Assembly (NCBI RefSeq): GCF_012027395.1
Contig: NZ_SNUJ01000001.1
Coordinates: 558,001 to 622,000 of the forward strand
Length of the DNA stretch: 64,000 nucleotides
Source: Thermococcus sp. LS1
Lineage (GTDB): Archaea; Methanobacteriota_B; Thermococci; Thermococcales; Thermococcaceae
Reading direction: 5' to 3'
The position numbers and the translations under genes are program-made. Numbering within the stretch: position 1 is the first letter of the stretch; each line of letters opens with the position of its first letter. Below, piece after piece: positions 35,599 to 44,538 of the stretch. The notes under the pieces are model-generated. The model was not told where the DNA came from. It did not search any database and worked only from the letters and a program-made list of their open reading frames with translations.

Positions 35599-36654
35599 AT
35601 GGGGTATCTCAAGTACCTTGCGTTTAGAATTGTGAACGCAGTTATCGTTCTCTTGATAGTGACATTTATTATCTCGGCGCTCTTCGTTAAGGTCGCCGAG
35701 GAGAGCAACAGGTCAAAAATGTACGAGGAGCTGATGCAGTGGGAAAGGACTGAAGGTGCTAAAATCAAGCAGAGTCAGGGTTTGGAGGCTTTTGAAGCGG
35801 CCAAAGCTGCTAAGCAGGCGTCCCTCGAGGAAAAGTATGAGCTGAACATCCCCTACTGGCAGAAGGTATATAATAAAGCGGTTCGTACGTTGAAACTTGA
35901 CTTCGGAACCACGAGCATGCCCATTTTCGGTACCAACAACGTTTCGGATATCATCAAAGTTGCCGTTCCGAGGAGTGTTCTGCTCTTCACAACTGCGACT
36001 ATAATAGTCATCATCCTTGGTATCTTCCTTGGAGTCAGGGCAGCCAGACACGCTGGTAGTGTTTTCGACAGGGCTCTGTCTGTCTTCGCGTTGCTCACCT
36101 ACAGCTTGCCCATGTGGTGGACGGGAATGATGTTCCTGCTCATCTTTGCCTACAAGCTCGGCTGGTTCCCACTGAGCTCGATGTTCGATCCTCAGCTCAC
36201 TGGCTGGGCCCATGTTAAGGACGTTATTTGGAGGCTCGCCCTTCCGGTCTTCACCTACGTCTTCGTTGTCTTTGGTGGATGGGCTTGGACCACTAGGAAC
36301 ATCATGATTGGTACCCTTCAGGAGGACTTCATCATGGCTGCCAGGGCCAAGGGCATTCCAGAGCGCAAGATCATCTACGGTCACGCTCTCCGTGCTGCTG
36401 CTCCGCCGATAGTAACCATGATTATCTTTGCCCTCCTTGGATCGCTCAGTGGTGCAATCATCAGTGAGCTTGTCTTTAACTACCCTGGAATGGGCAGGCT
36501 CTACTGGGTCGCTCTTCAGCAGAACGAGACCAATCTCCTCATAGGACTCACGTACTTCTTTACAGTGCTCTATCTTGCCAGCGTTGTCCTAGCGGACATG
36601 ATATATGGATTCCTTGACCCGCGTGTTAAGGTTGGTGCTTCCGCCAGGATGTGA
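35599..36654 (+). CDS. dppB: Peptide ABC transporter permease DppB
   Basis: A 351-residue inner-membrane subunit with six membrane segments. TM1 is at residues 10-32, an extracellular loop follows (about 33-120), and the EAA loop is MAARAKGIPERKIIYGHALRAAAP. The sequence FNYPGMGRLYWVALQQ matches the conserved region just before the last helix of DppB proteins. It ends 11 bp before dppC. The pair is more complete than the earlier permease pair at 25771-27971. Confidence 0.92.
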   Translation: MGYLKYLAFRIVNAVIVLLIVTFIISALFVKVAEESNRSKMYEELMQWERTEGAKIKQSQGLEAFEAAKAAKQASLEEKYELNIPYWQKVYNKAVRTLKLDFGTTSMPIFGTNNVSDIIKVAVPRSVLLFTTATIIVIILGIFLGVRAARHAGSVFDRALSVFALLTYSLPMWWTGMMFLLIFAYKLGWFPLSSMFDPQLTGWAHVKDVIWRLALPVFTYVFVVFGGWAWTTRNIMIGTLQEDFIMAARAKGIPERKIIYGHALRAAAPPIVTMIIFALLGSLSGAIISELVFNYPGMGRLYWVALQQNETNLLIGLTYFFTVLYLASVVLADMIYGFLDPRVKVGASARM

Positions 36655-36665
36655 GGTGATTCACA

Positions 36666-38126
36666 ATGAGATGGGTCGACGTCAAAGAGGGGTTTAGGGA
36701 GTTCCTTGATGAGTTCAAGAGGGAGAAGACCGGCATAGCCGGTGTGATTCTCCTCATCCTCCTCGTTATTGTTGCACTTACAGCACCGTACACCACCATG
36801 CCTGACCTTCCGGATAAATGGAGGAACTCTCAGTACTGGGAGGATAATCCCAAGAACGTCCCGCCAACATGGTACAACATGTTCACCTCTCAGAAGCTCG
36901 TTCCTCAGGAGGTTTACTACGTTAACGACCTCAAAATCAGCCACCCAAGTGATACTCTCACTGTAATCGAAACTGAATACGTCCTGCCCAAGGACTACTA
37001 CTTCGGACCCCAGGGTATCATTGTTAAGAACATCAACGTGACTCTGAATGATCCTGTCTCTGTTCCAAAGATAAGCGTTTACCTCCAGAGACCGGACGGA
37101 AAGACCATCCCGCTTCTCATTAACAAGCAGCTTAGTTCTTCAACCACAATTGCCGTGGGTAGGGACAGCGCTATCTCAACCAATGTTTACATCTGGCTTG
37201 TTAACGTAACTGAGGGTAGAGAGATAACGATGTTCGATGTTCCGCTTGAGACAATCCTCATCAGCGACATGGTTGCTCCCCTCTTTGCCAAGGTCGAGCC
37301 GGGAATGAACGTTGATGACATCATCGAGAACCCAGAGCCGCTTCCAGGAACTTATAAGCTCATACTCAAGATAGAGAACCCCGCTCCCGACCAGAACAAG
37401 GTCATATATGACAACATAAAGATCACATTCCTTGGAAGAACCTACGGAACCATGGGAACTGACTACCTCGGCAGGGACCTGTGGGCTGGCATCATCTGGG
37501 GTAGCAGGGTCTCGCTCACAATTGGTATCCTCGTCTCCGTGCTGAGCACAATCATCGGTCTTGTCTACGGAGTTACCAGCGCCTACCTCGGTGGAAACGC
37601 CGACGAGTTCATGATGCGTATCAACGAGATATTCGCCTCCATTCCGAGCCTGCCGATACTTATCCTCATAGGTGCCACCGCCGGACACATTACCCTGTGG
37701 TTCATAGTGGTGCTGTTGGTCATCTTCGGATGGATGGGAATCGCGAGGATTTCGAGGAGTATGGCACTCCAGATCAAAGAGCAGACCTATATCGAGGCAG
37801 CTAAGGCCCTCGGTGCCGGCAACGGCAGGATAATCTTCAAGCACATCCTTCCGCAGCTGCTCCCGTATGCATTCGCCGTCATAGCCCTCAGCGTTCCCGG
37901 TGCGGTTATCGCCGAGGCCTCACTGAGCTTCCTTGGTATCGGTGATCCAACGGCCGTTACCTGGGGACAGATACTCCACGCGGCCCAGAATCAGGCGGCA
38001 ACTACCAAGGGTTACTGGTGGTGGGTTCTTCCACCTGGGCTTGGAATCGCCGTGGTTGGCCTTACCTTCGTGCTTATAGGTACGGCCCTCGATAAGATAC
38101 TCAACCCGAAGCTCAGGAGGCTGTGA
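36666..38126 (+). CDS. dppC: Peptide ABC transporter permease DppC
   Basis: A 486-residue permease. After TM1 (residues 24-41) there is a large extracytoplasmic domain of about 200 residues, larger than in bacteria, then GTDYLGRDLWAGIIWGSRV, the DppC landmark, and five further membrane helices with the EAA loop EAAKALGAGNGRIIFKHILP. The complete C-terminus ends ALDKILNPKLRRL, which shows what is missing from the truncated gene at 26787. It is 10 bp from dppD. Confidence 0.92.
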   Translation: MRWVDVKEGFREFLDEFKREKTGIAGVILLILLVIVALTAPYTTMPDLPDKWRNSQYWEDNPKNVPPTWYNMFTSQKLVPQEVYYVNDLKISHPSDTLTVIETEYVLPKDYYFGPQGIIVKNINVTLNDPVSVPKISVYLQRPDGKTIPLLINKQLSSSTTIAVGRDSAISTNVYIWLVNVTEGREITMFDVPLETILISDMVAPLFAKVEPGMNVDDIIENPEPLPGTYKLILKIENPAPDQNKVIYDNIKITFLGRTYGTMGTDYLGRDLWAGIIWGSRVSLTIGILVSVLSTIIGLVYGVTSAYLGGNADEFMMRINEIFASIPSLPILILIGATAGHITLWFIVVLLVIFGWMGIARISRSMALQIKEQTYIEAAKALGAGNGRIIFKHILPQLLPYAFAVIALSVPGAVIAEASLSFLGIGDPTAVTWGQILHAAQNQAATTKGYWWWVLPPGLGIAVVGLTFVLIGTALDKILNPKLRRL

Positions 38127-38136
38127 GGTGGTATAA

Positions 38137-39096
38137 ATGGCTAAGAACGTGCTCGAAGTTAAAGACCTCAAGATGTATTACTTCACCAGCAAGGGTGTCG
38201 TCAAAGCAGTGGACAACATCACCTTCAACCTCAAGAAAGGTGAGGTGCTGGGACTTGCCGGTGAGAGCGGATGCGGCAAGTCCTCCCTTGGTTTTACTTT
38301 AATGGGAATGCCCACTTCGCCAGGGAAGATAGTCAGTGGCAGCATCAAGATAGACGGCAGAGAGATAGTTGGTCTTCCTGAGGATGTGCTCAGGAAAGAA
38401 ATACGTTGGCAGAAGATATCCATGATATTCCAGGGTGCAATGAACGCTCTCAACCCAGTTTACACCGTTGGTTATCAGATGACCGAGCCCCTTATACTCC
38501 ACAAGGGTATGGACAAAGACGATGCCCTTGACAGGGCCCAGAAGTACCTTGAGCTCGTTGGCCTCCCACCTGACATCGTCTACCGCTATCCTCACGAGCT
38601 TTCGGGTGGTATGAAGCAGCGTGTCATCATCGCCACCGCCCTGCTCCTCGAGCCCGATGTGGTTATAGCCGACGAGCCGACAACGGCACTCGACGTCGTT
38701 GTGCAGGCACAGATCATAAACCTCATGAAGAAGCTCAAAAAGGAGCTCGGACTGTCGATGATATTCATCACTCACGACCTTAGCATTCTCGCTGAGATTA
38801 GCGACCGCGTTGCGATAATGTACGCCGGTAAGATTATTGAGATAGGCGACAGCGAGAAGATTTACTACGAGCCGGCCCACCCGTACACCCAGAAGCTCCT
38901 CGCGGCCATACCGAGGCTTCACGAAGACATTGAGAGGCTCGAGTTCATTCCTGGACAGCCACCCAACCTCATCACCCCGCCAAAAGGGTGCCGCTTCCAC
39001 CCGAGGTGCCCGTACGCAATGCAGGTTTGTAAGGAGCAGGAGCCCGAACTGAAGGAAGTTGATAAGGATCACTATGCCGCATGCTGGTTGCTGTGA
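38137..39096 (+). CDS. dppD: Peptide ABC transporter ATP-binding protein DppD
   Basis: A 319-residue ATPase of the importer. Walker A is GESGCGKSSLGF near residue 45, the ABC signature LSGGMKQRV, Walker B VVIADEPTTALD, and the switch His is in ITHDLSILAE. The C-terminal oligopeptide-transporter extension has PPKGCRFHPRCPYAMQVC, a cysteine set that in relatives binds an Fe-S cluster. It is 10 bp from dppF and works as a heterodimer with it. Confidence 0.95.
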   Translation: MAKNVLEVKDLKMYYFTSKGVVKAVDNITFNLKKGEVLGLAGESGCGKSSLGFTLMGMPTSPGKIVSGSIKIDGREIVGLPEDVLRKEIRWQKISMIFQGAMNALNPVYTVGYQMTEPLILHKGMDKDDALDRAQKYLELVGLPPDIVYRYPHELSGGMKQRVIIATALLLEPDVVIADEPTTALDVVVQAQIINLMKKLKKELGLSMIFITHDLSILAEISDRVAIMYAGKIIEIGDSEKIYYEPAHPYTQKLLAAIPRLHEDIERLEFIPGQPPNLITPPKGCRFHPRCPYAMQVCKEQEPELKEVDKDHYAACWLL

Positions 39097-39106
39097 GGTG
39101 TGAGAG

Positions 39107-40114
39107 ATGGCGGAGCCGGTACTCAAAGTTGAAAACCTTAAGAAGTACTTCCCAATCAAGAGGGGACTCATCAGCGCGCTCAAGGGTGAGCCTCAGAGGT
39201 ACGTGAGGGCTGTCGACGGCATAAGCTTTGAGATCGAAAAGCAGGAGGTCTTTGCCCTCGTTGGTGAGAGTGGCTGTGGTAAGTCAACCACGGGTAAGCT
39301 AATAGTCAAGCTCCTCGAGCCGACGGAGGGTAAGATATACCTTGAGGGCAGGGACGTTACCGACATCAAGACCAAAGAGGAAATCCTGGATTACAGGAGG
39401 CATGTTCAGATAATCTTCCAGGACCCGTTCAGCTCAATGAATCCGCGTTTCAGGATATTTGACATCCTCGAGGAGCCGCTCCTCATACACGGCATTGGCG
39501 AAACCAAGGCCGAGCGTGAGGAGCTCATCTACAAGGCCCTTGAGATGGTCAAGATAACCCCGCCAGAGGACTACGTCGGAAGGTTCCCACACATGCTCTC
39601 TGGCGGTCAGAGACAGCGTGTCGCTATTGCTAGGGCCCTCATATTGAACCCGACGTTCATAGTTGCCGACGAGCCTGTCTCGATGCTTGACGTTTCCATT
39701 AGGGCTGAGATCCTTGAGCTGATGAAGGAGCTCAAGGAGAAGATGGGTGTTACCTACCTTTACATCACCCACGACCTCTCAACGGCCAGATACTTCGCCG
39801 ACTACATTGCAGTCATGTACCTCGGAAGGATCGTGGAGATGGGTCCTGCTGAGAAGGTCATTGACAACCCGCTTCACCCGTACACTAGGGCACTCCTCGC
39901 TGCGGTTCCAGAGCCGAAGCCAGAGAGGAGGAACGTCATCAAGGAGCTTCCAATTAAGGGTGAAGTTCCAAACGCCGCTGAGGTTCCACCGGGATGCAGG
40001 TTCCACCCGAGGTGCATCTACGCCCAGAAGGGACTCTGCGACACCAAGCACCCGCAGCTCGTCGAGTACGAGCACAATCACTTTGCAGAGTGCCACCTGG
40101 TCGGTAAGTACTGA
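39107..40114 (+). CDS. dppF: Peptide ABC transporter ATP-binding protein DppF
   Basis: Second ATPase of the importer, 335 residues. Walker A is GESGCGKSTTGK, signature LSGGQRQRVAIARAL, and Walker B IVADEPVSMLD, and the C-terminal extension carries VPPGCRFHPRCIYAQKGLC. A 12-residue insertion near residue 20 (LISALKGEPQRYVRAV) is usual for DppF. It closes the dpp operon; a 32-bp gap with GGTGAG leads into the small membrane protein gene. Confidence 0.95.
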   Translation: MAEPVLKVENLKKYFPIKRGLISALKGEPQRYVRAVDGISFEIEKQEVFALVGESGCGKSTTGKLIVKLLEPTEGKIYLEGRDVTDIKTKEEILDYRRHVQIIFQDPFSSMNPRFRIFDILEEPLLIHGIGETKAEREELIYKALEMVKITPPEDYVGRFPHMLSGGQRQRVAIARALILNPTFIVADEPVSMLDVSIRAEILELMKELKEKMGVTYLYITHDLSTARYFADYIAVMYLGRIVEMGPAEKVIDNPLHPYTRALLAAVPEPKPERRNVIKELPIKGEVPNAAEVPPGCRFHPRCIYAQKGLCDTKHPQLVEYEHNHFAECHLVGKY

Positions 40115-40146
40115 CCTCCCTTCAACTTTTCTTTTAGGTGAGACCC

Positions 40147-40623
40147 ATGGGAACTCTGAAGGAGGCGCTTGGGTATCCTTTTCTGAGGGCCGGCCTGATA
40201 ATGCTCCTCTTGGCAGTGATAATTTCTGCTATGGGGCTTTATGGGGTTGATAAGTCTTACTCATCCAATGGCACCCTTGGTAAGGGCAGGCATTTTCTTG
40301 GAGATGAGGACTTTGAAAAGAGCTACGTCTATTACAACCGCACTCTTATTATCTCTTCATCCAACGCAACCTTCTCCGTAATCCAAGGAAACGTTACAGA
40401 AAGATACACTCAGTTAAACGGAACCGTGAAGATAATACCCACGACTCGGCCTGCGATAGACGTTTTTAATGGAACTCTCAACTATACATACACCGTCAGT
40501 GCGAAGGACTATCCTTATGCGATTTATTCCCTCATAGCCTTCGTGCTTATGCTCGTGGGAACGGTAATGGCTTTTATAGGTTACACCCAATTCCTTAGGG
40601 ATGTCAAGGAGGGTAAGAGATGA
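40147..40623 (+). CDS. Hypothetical protein with two membrane segments
   Basis: A 158-residue protein with TM1 (residues 14-34, [19 protein letters not shown]), an outer loop of about 85 residues with several Asn-X-Ser/Thr sites ([21 protein letters not shown]), and TM2 ([20 protein letters not shown]), then a basic tail. ATG 40147 follows GGTGAGACCC. It lies 32 bp after dppF and overlaps nadE by 4 bp, so it may be transcribed with both. No known family is recognised. Confidence 0.75.
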   Translation: MGTLKEALGYPFLRAGLIMLLLAVIISAMGLYGVDKSYSSNGTLGKGRHFLGDEDFEKSYVYYNRTLIISSSNATFSVIQGNVTERYTQLNGTVKIIPTTRPAIDVFNGTLNYTYTVSAKDYPYAIYSLIAFVLMLVGTVMAFIGYTQFLRDVKEGKR

Positions 40624-41381
40624 GGAGTTTGGATTACGATGTTGTGATTGAAAGAATCGTTTCGTTTATCCGAGAGAAGGTCAAGGAGGCAAGGGCAGAT
40701 GGTGTCGTCGTAGGAGTAAGTGGCGGCATAGACAGTGCCACCACCGCTTATCTAGCCGTTAAAGCTCTCGGCAGGGAGAAGGTCCTGGGCCTAATAATGC
40801 CCTACTACGAGAACGGCGACGTTGAAGACGCAGAACTCGTCTGCAAAAACCTAGGAATCGAGTACAAGCTCATAAACATAAGGCCCATCGTGGACGAGTT
40901 TGAAAAAGCCGTTGGAGAGCTCGATGTTAAAAGCAAGGGGAACATCATGGCCAGGACGAGAATGATTCTCCTCTATGCTCACGCCAACTCCATGAACCGT
41001 CTCGTCCTCGGGACAAGCAACAGGAGTGAGCTTTTGGCAGGTTATTTCACCAAGTGGGGTGATGGGGCGAGTGATTATGCACCGCTCATAAACATCTACA
41101 AGACTGAAGTTTGGGAGCTGGCCAAGCGCCTGGGTGTTCCAGAGAAAATTATTCAGAAGAAGCCAACCGCAGGCCTTTGGGAGGGTCAGACCGACGAGGA
41201 CGAGCTGGGAATAAGTTACAAACTGCTCGATGAGATTCTCTGGCGTCTCGTCGACCTCAAGATGCCTAAAGGGGAGATTGCTGAGGAGCTTGGAATTCCG
41301 TTGGAGAAAGTTGAATACGTTGAACTGCTTGTCAAAAGGAGCGAGCACAAGAGACGCCTTCCATCGGGCCCTGAATTCTGA
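40620..41381 (+). CDS. nadE: NH3-dependent NAD+ synthetase
   Basis: Final enzyme of NAD synthesis: converts deamido-NAD, ATP and ammonia to NAD. The 253-residue single-domain product has the PP-loop [15 protein letters not shown] near residue 32, [35 protein letters not shown], and [16 protein letters not shown], all family signatures. It lacks the glutaminase domain, so it uses free ammonia, fitting a glutamine synthetase gene nearby. The ATGA overlap links it to the upstream membrane protein gene. Confidence 0.95.
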   Translation: MRSLDYDVVIERIVSFIREKVKEARADGVVVGVSGGIDSATTAYLAVKALGREKVLGLIMPYYENGDVEDAELVCKNLGIEYKLINIRPIVDEFEKAVGELDVKSKGNIMARTRMILLYAHANSMNRLVLGTSNRSELLAGYFTKWGDGASDYAPLINIYKTEVWELAKRLGVPEKIIQKKPTAGLWEGQTDEDELGISYKLLDEILWRLVDLKMPKGEIAEELGIPLEKVEYVELLVKRSEHKRRLPSGPEF

Positions 41382-41390
41382 GGTGAGTCC

Positions 41391-42233
41391 ATGAAGAAAG
41401 GCTACCTTTTCGTTTTTCTTGCTGCCTCAATGTGGGGGACACTGGGTATCTTTGCCAAGTATCTTGATGGCTTTGGGCTCAGCCCGTTTACAATGGTTTT
41501 TTACCGCGTTCTCTTCGCACTTATGTTCCTGGGGGTCTATCTATCCTTTCGAGGTAGCTTCTCCATAGAGCGTTCTCGCCTAAAGTTCTACGCCGCTTAC
41601 GGCTTTTTCAGCATCTTCCTGTTCTATACTCTCTACTTTTATACGGTCACCATTTCCTCCGTTTCTTTTGCAGTTTTGCTCCTCTATACTGCGCCAGTCT
41701 ATTCAATAATCTTGGGCAGTCTGATTTTCAGAGAGCCTCTCAAGAGAGAGAAGGTCATCGCGTTGACAATGGTAATGGCTGGTGTTCTCCTCGTCAACTG
41801 GGGTGATGTCCAGTTCTCTACGAAGGCCCTTATTTTCGGCCTTCTCACAGGCTTCACCTACGCACTCTACGGCGTTCTCGCCAAGTTAGCCGTCAGAAAG
41901 GAAGAGCCTGAAAAGGCACTCTTCTACACTCTGCTTTTTGGTATGATTTACCTTTTACCGTTCGCGGACTTCGGCGTTCCAGCGGGAGCAGTTCCCTACC
42001 TCTTCGCGCTCGCGTTCTTCCCGACTTTCCTTGGATACATACTATACAACCGTGCTCTAAAGGAGATAGAGGTCAGCAAGGCCTCAATAGTAGCTACGAT
42101 AGAGCCAGTCGTTGCCATAATTCTGGCCTTTCTGCTATTTGGGGAAACCCTTACCATAAAACAGCTCGCAGGGGCAGCCCTTATCATAGGCGGCTCGATG
42201 CTCATTCACATGAAAGAGGAAGAAAAAACCTGA
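41391..42233 (+). CDS. EamA/DMT family transporter
   Basis: A 280-residue integral membrane protein with ten predicted helices in two EamA repeats, the first starting MKKGYLFVFLAASMWGTLG (typical SxWG), the second near residue 144. Drug/metabolite transporters of this type export amino acids or small metabolites; the substrate cannot be read from the sequence. GAGGTGAG precedes ATG 41391, 9 bp after nadE, so it may be part of that operon. A second EamA gene is at 46501 on the other strand. Confidence 0.9.
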   Translation: MKKGYLFVFLAASMWGTLGIFAKYLDGFGLSPFTMVFYRVLFALMFLGVYLSFRGSFSIERSRLKFYAAYGFFSIFLFYTLYFYTVTISSVSFAVLLLYTAPVYSIILGSLIFREPLKREKVIALTMVMAGVLLVNWGDVQFSTKALIFGLLTGFTYALYGVLAKLAVRKEEPEKALFYTLLFGMIYLLPFADFGVPAGAVPYLFALAFFPTFLGYILYNRALKEIEVSKASIVATIEPVVAIILAFLLFGETLTIKQLAGAALIIGGSMLIHMKEEEKT

Positions 42234-42257
42234 AGAAGTTGTCCTCGAGGAAGTGCA

Positions 42258-43589
42258 TTAGACGTGGAAGTACCTCTCCAGTTCCCACTCCGTTACCTTT
42301 TTCGTCTCCAGTGGCAGCTCCTTTGATTCGAGGTATTCAACGTAGCGTTCCCACTCGAGCTCTTTGTAGGATATGAAGTTTTCGTAGGCCTTTCCGAGGG
42401 CCTCTTTGACAACCTTGTCCTTCCTGAGCTCTTCGAGGGCTTCACCCAGGCTTCCGGGTAGTGTATCGATGCCGAGTTCCTCTCTTCTGCTTTCACTCAT
42501 CTTGTAGACGTTCTCTTCAACGTATGCATCAGGCTCGATCTTCCGCTTAATGCCATCAAGTCCCGCCATCAATATCGCTGCAAACGCGAAGTATGGGTTT
42601 GCGCTCGGGTCCGGGCAGCGGTATTCAATCCTTGCACCGTCACCCCAGAAGGCCGGAACCCTTACCAGTGCGCTCCTGTTCCTGTAGCCCCAGCTTATGT
42701 AGACTGGAGCTTCATAACCAGGAACCAGACGCTTGTAGCTGTTCACTGTGGGGTTCGTGATTGCAGCTAGAGCCTTTGCGTGCTTGAGTATTCCCCCGAG
42801 GAAGTACAGGGCCGTTTCACTGAGCCCATCCTCACCTTTGAAAGCGTTTTCCCCGTCCTTCCAGAGGCTTATGTGGAGGTGCATTCCGTTGCCAGGCATG
42901 TCGTAGAGTGGTTTGGGCATGAAAGTCGCGTAGAGGCCGCGCATCTCTGCTATTGCTTTGACGACGTACTTGAAGCTCACGATGTTGTCTGCCGTCTTTA
43001 GTGCCTCGTCAAATCTGAAGTCTATCTCGTGCTGAGCCTTCCCAACCTCGTGGTGAAGAACTTCAGGAGTTAGGCCAAAGGATGGCATGTAGAGTGCTAT
43101 TTCCCTCCTTAGGGCTCTTGCCTTATCGAGTGTAACGAGGTCAAAGTAACCTCCGCTGTCTGGTATGTGGAGTTCCCACGAACCGTTCTTTTTGAATAAG
43201 TAGAACTCTGGTTCTGGGCCGATGTAGGCCGTGAACCCCTCCTTTTCGAGCCTTTCCAGGACTTTCCTGAGAACTCCCCTCGGGTCCGCGTGATAGGGCT
43301 TTTCATCCTTGTAGATGTAGCCGTAAACTCTGGCTATGCCCTCCCATGGAATTTCGGCGTAGGTGCTCGGGTCTGCCTTGAAGATGAGGTCGCTGTCCTC
43401 TATTCCCTGAAAGCCTGGGATTGAGGAACCATCAAAGGTTATTCCATCTGTTACTGCTTCCTCGTACCTGCTCGCCGGTATCTCCATCCCCTTTGGAACC
43501 CCATTGATGTCCACGAATATCAGCTGAATGAATCTTGGGGATTTGGTGTAGACTTCATCTGCCCCCTCCACCTTGATAATTTCGTTCAT
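42258..43589 (-). CDS. glnA: Glutamine synthetase, type I
   Basis: Assimilates ammonia by making glutamine from glutamate and ATP. The 443-residue product has the N-terminal beta-grasp with SPRFIQLIFVDINGVPKG, the metal and ATP residues in GPEPEFYLF, the NGMHLHISLW signature, and TNPTVNSYKRLVPGYEAP, the class signature. It is of the short archaeal GSI type and lacks the adenylylation tyrosine motif of enterobacteria, so regulation is by feedback or transcription. ATG 43589 follows GGTGGTAAAA. The promoter bears a clear inverted repeat, described separately. Confidence 0.96.
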   Translation of the reverse strand: MNEIIKVEGADEVYTKSPRFIQLIFVDINGVPKGMEIPASRYEEAVTDGITFDGSSIPGFQGIEDSDLIFKADPSTYAEIPWEGIARVYGYIYKDEKPYHADPRGVLRKVLERLEKEGFTAYIGPEPEFYLFKKNGSWELHIPDSGGYFDLVTLDKARALRREIALYMPSFGLTPEVLHHEVGKAQHEIDFRFDEALKTADNIVSFKYVVKAIAEMRGLYATFMPKPLYDMPGNGMHLHISLWKDGENAFKGEDGLSETALYFLGGILKHAKALAAITNPTVNSYKRLVPGYEAPVYISWGYRNRSALVRVPAFWGDGARIEYRCPDPSANPYFAFAAILMAGLDGIKRKIEPDAYVEENVYKMSESRREELGIDTLPGSLGEALEELRKDKVVKEALGKAYENFISYKELEWERYVEYLESKELPLETKKVTEWELERYFHV

Positions 43590-43614
43590 TTTTACCACCA
43601 TTTACTGTTCTAGT

Positions 43615-43660
43615 GTTCAGTTTTAATGACAATTTACTGAACGATTTATCCAATAAAAGC
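43615..43660 (-). promoter_or_regulatory. glnA promoter with inverted-repeat operator
   Basis: An inverted repeat GTTCAGT (43615-43621) and ACTGAAC (43636-43642), seven perfect base pairs per arm separated by 14 bp, lies between the glnA start codon (43589) and a TATA element near 43645-43660 (minus strand gcttttattgg or ataaatcg). An operator between TATA box and start site is a normal archaeal way of repressing transcription, so this is a likely nitrogen- or metabolite-responsive site. The regulator is unknown. Confidence 0.6.
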
Positions 43661-43808
43661 ATTTTTGTTGAGTTTTTGTCATTATGACGAGGATACGGGG
43701 TGTAGAGAGTCGATTGACAGAATTTTGCAGATTTTGTTCACGGTATTTGGATAGATTTACAAATATATGTTAAACAAAGGTTTTTGGGTGTCAAGCGTAT
43801 GCAAAAAT

Positions 43809-44216
43809 ATGCCCACAGCTGAAGACATTCTCAATAGGGAAATCGCCCGAGTGAACCTCCATCTGCCCGCTGCAAGACCTACACTCAGCCAGCTCATTAA
43901 CGAGGATGAGCCAAAGGTTCGGCTTCGCGATGGCAGCTATCACTACTTCAAACGCTCTGAGCTCGAGTATCTTCGTTCCCTTATAGATGACGGTGAGGAG
44001 GATACCTTGAGAGTCCCAATAGTCTTGGAGATAAGCACGACTTACCGGGGATACTTCCGGGTTAGAGGAAGGGTGGAGGTCAAGGTTATAGACAAAATTC
44101 TCGGCACATACGATATACTGGAGGACAAAAGTGAGGAACTTTACCCAAGATACCTTCTCCCGAAAATCAGAAAAGCCCTTCCGACGACAACGACATACGC
44201 ATTCATAGCGGAGTGA
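43809..44216 (+). CDS. UPF0216/DUF61 family protein
   Basis: A 135-residue archaeal protein of unknown function with the family landmarks MPTAEDILNREIARVNLHLP, RPTLSQLI, VRLRDGSYHYFKRSELEYL and LRVPIVLEIST. It is soluble and cytoplasmic. ATG 43809 is the best start because the family begins at MPTAED; the frame is open further upstream. A TATA-like tacaaatatat (about 43756-43766) is followed by a leader of 20-25 nt. No catalytic residue is known for the family. Confidence 0.88.
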   Translation: MPTAEDILNREIARVNLHLPAARPTLSQLINEDEPKVRLRDGSYHYFKRSELEYLRSLIDDGEEDTLRVPIVLEISTTYRGYFRVRGRVEVKVIDKILGTYDILEDKSEELYPRYLLPKIRKALPTTTTYAFIAE

Positions 44217-44221
44217 TGAGT

Positions 44222-44497
44222 ATGAACGAGGACACTAAGGTTCTTCGGGACTATCTCCTCTTTACAGTTCCCCATGTGACGGTGTTAGCCGGGGCACTGC
44301 TGGGTGTTCTCCTTCTCCTCGGGGTTAAGCTTAACGTGGCCCTCGGAATCTTCACGATCTTTTACGGGTTCATGCTCCTCATCCTCGCCTTGGTAATCAG
44401 GGAACACTTTTCTAAGCTGCTCTGGTACAGGCTTGCGGTGGCTTTTTTTGTTGGTCTGGTTCTTATGGGGCTCCTGCTTCTTTTTTATGGAGAGTAG
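44222..44497 (+). CDS. Small membrane protein, 91 aa
   Basis: A short protein with three hydrophobic stretches (VPHVTVLAGALLGVLLLLGV, VALGIFTIFYGFMLLILALV, LAVAFFVGLVLMGLLLLFYG) and only a brief charged N-terminus. The start at ATG 44222 follows GGAGTGATGAGT; the preceding gene stops at 44216, so the two are close and likely linked. No family is recognised. Confidence 0.7.
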   Translation: MNEDTKVLRDYLLFTVPHVTVLAGALLGVLLLLGVKLNVALGIFTIFYGFMLLILALVIREHFSKLLWYRLAVAFFVGLVLMGLLLLFYGE

Positions 44498-44538
44498 CCT
44501 TTATATGGATAAAGTACAACTACCAATGGTGGGAACGC

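Noticed and set aside
44213-44240. GTGATGA near 44213 considered as a C box of another C/D sRNA
   Set aside because: No CTGA or second C' box follows at the required spacing; it is the ribosome site and start region of the small membrane protein gene.
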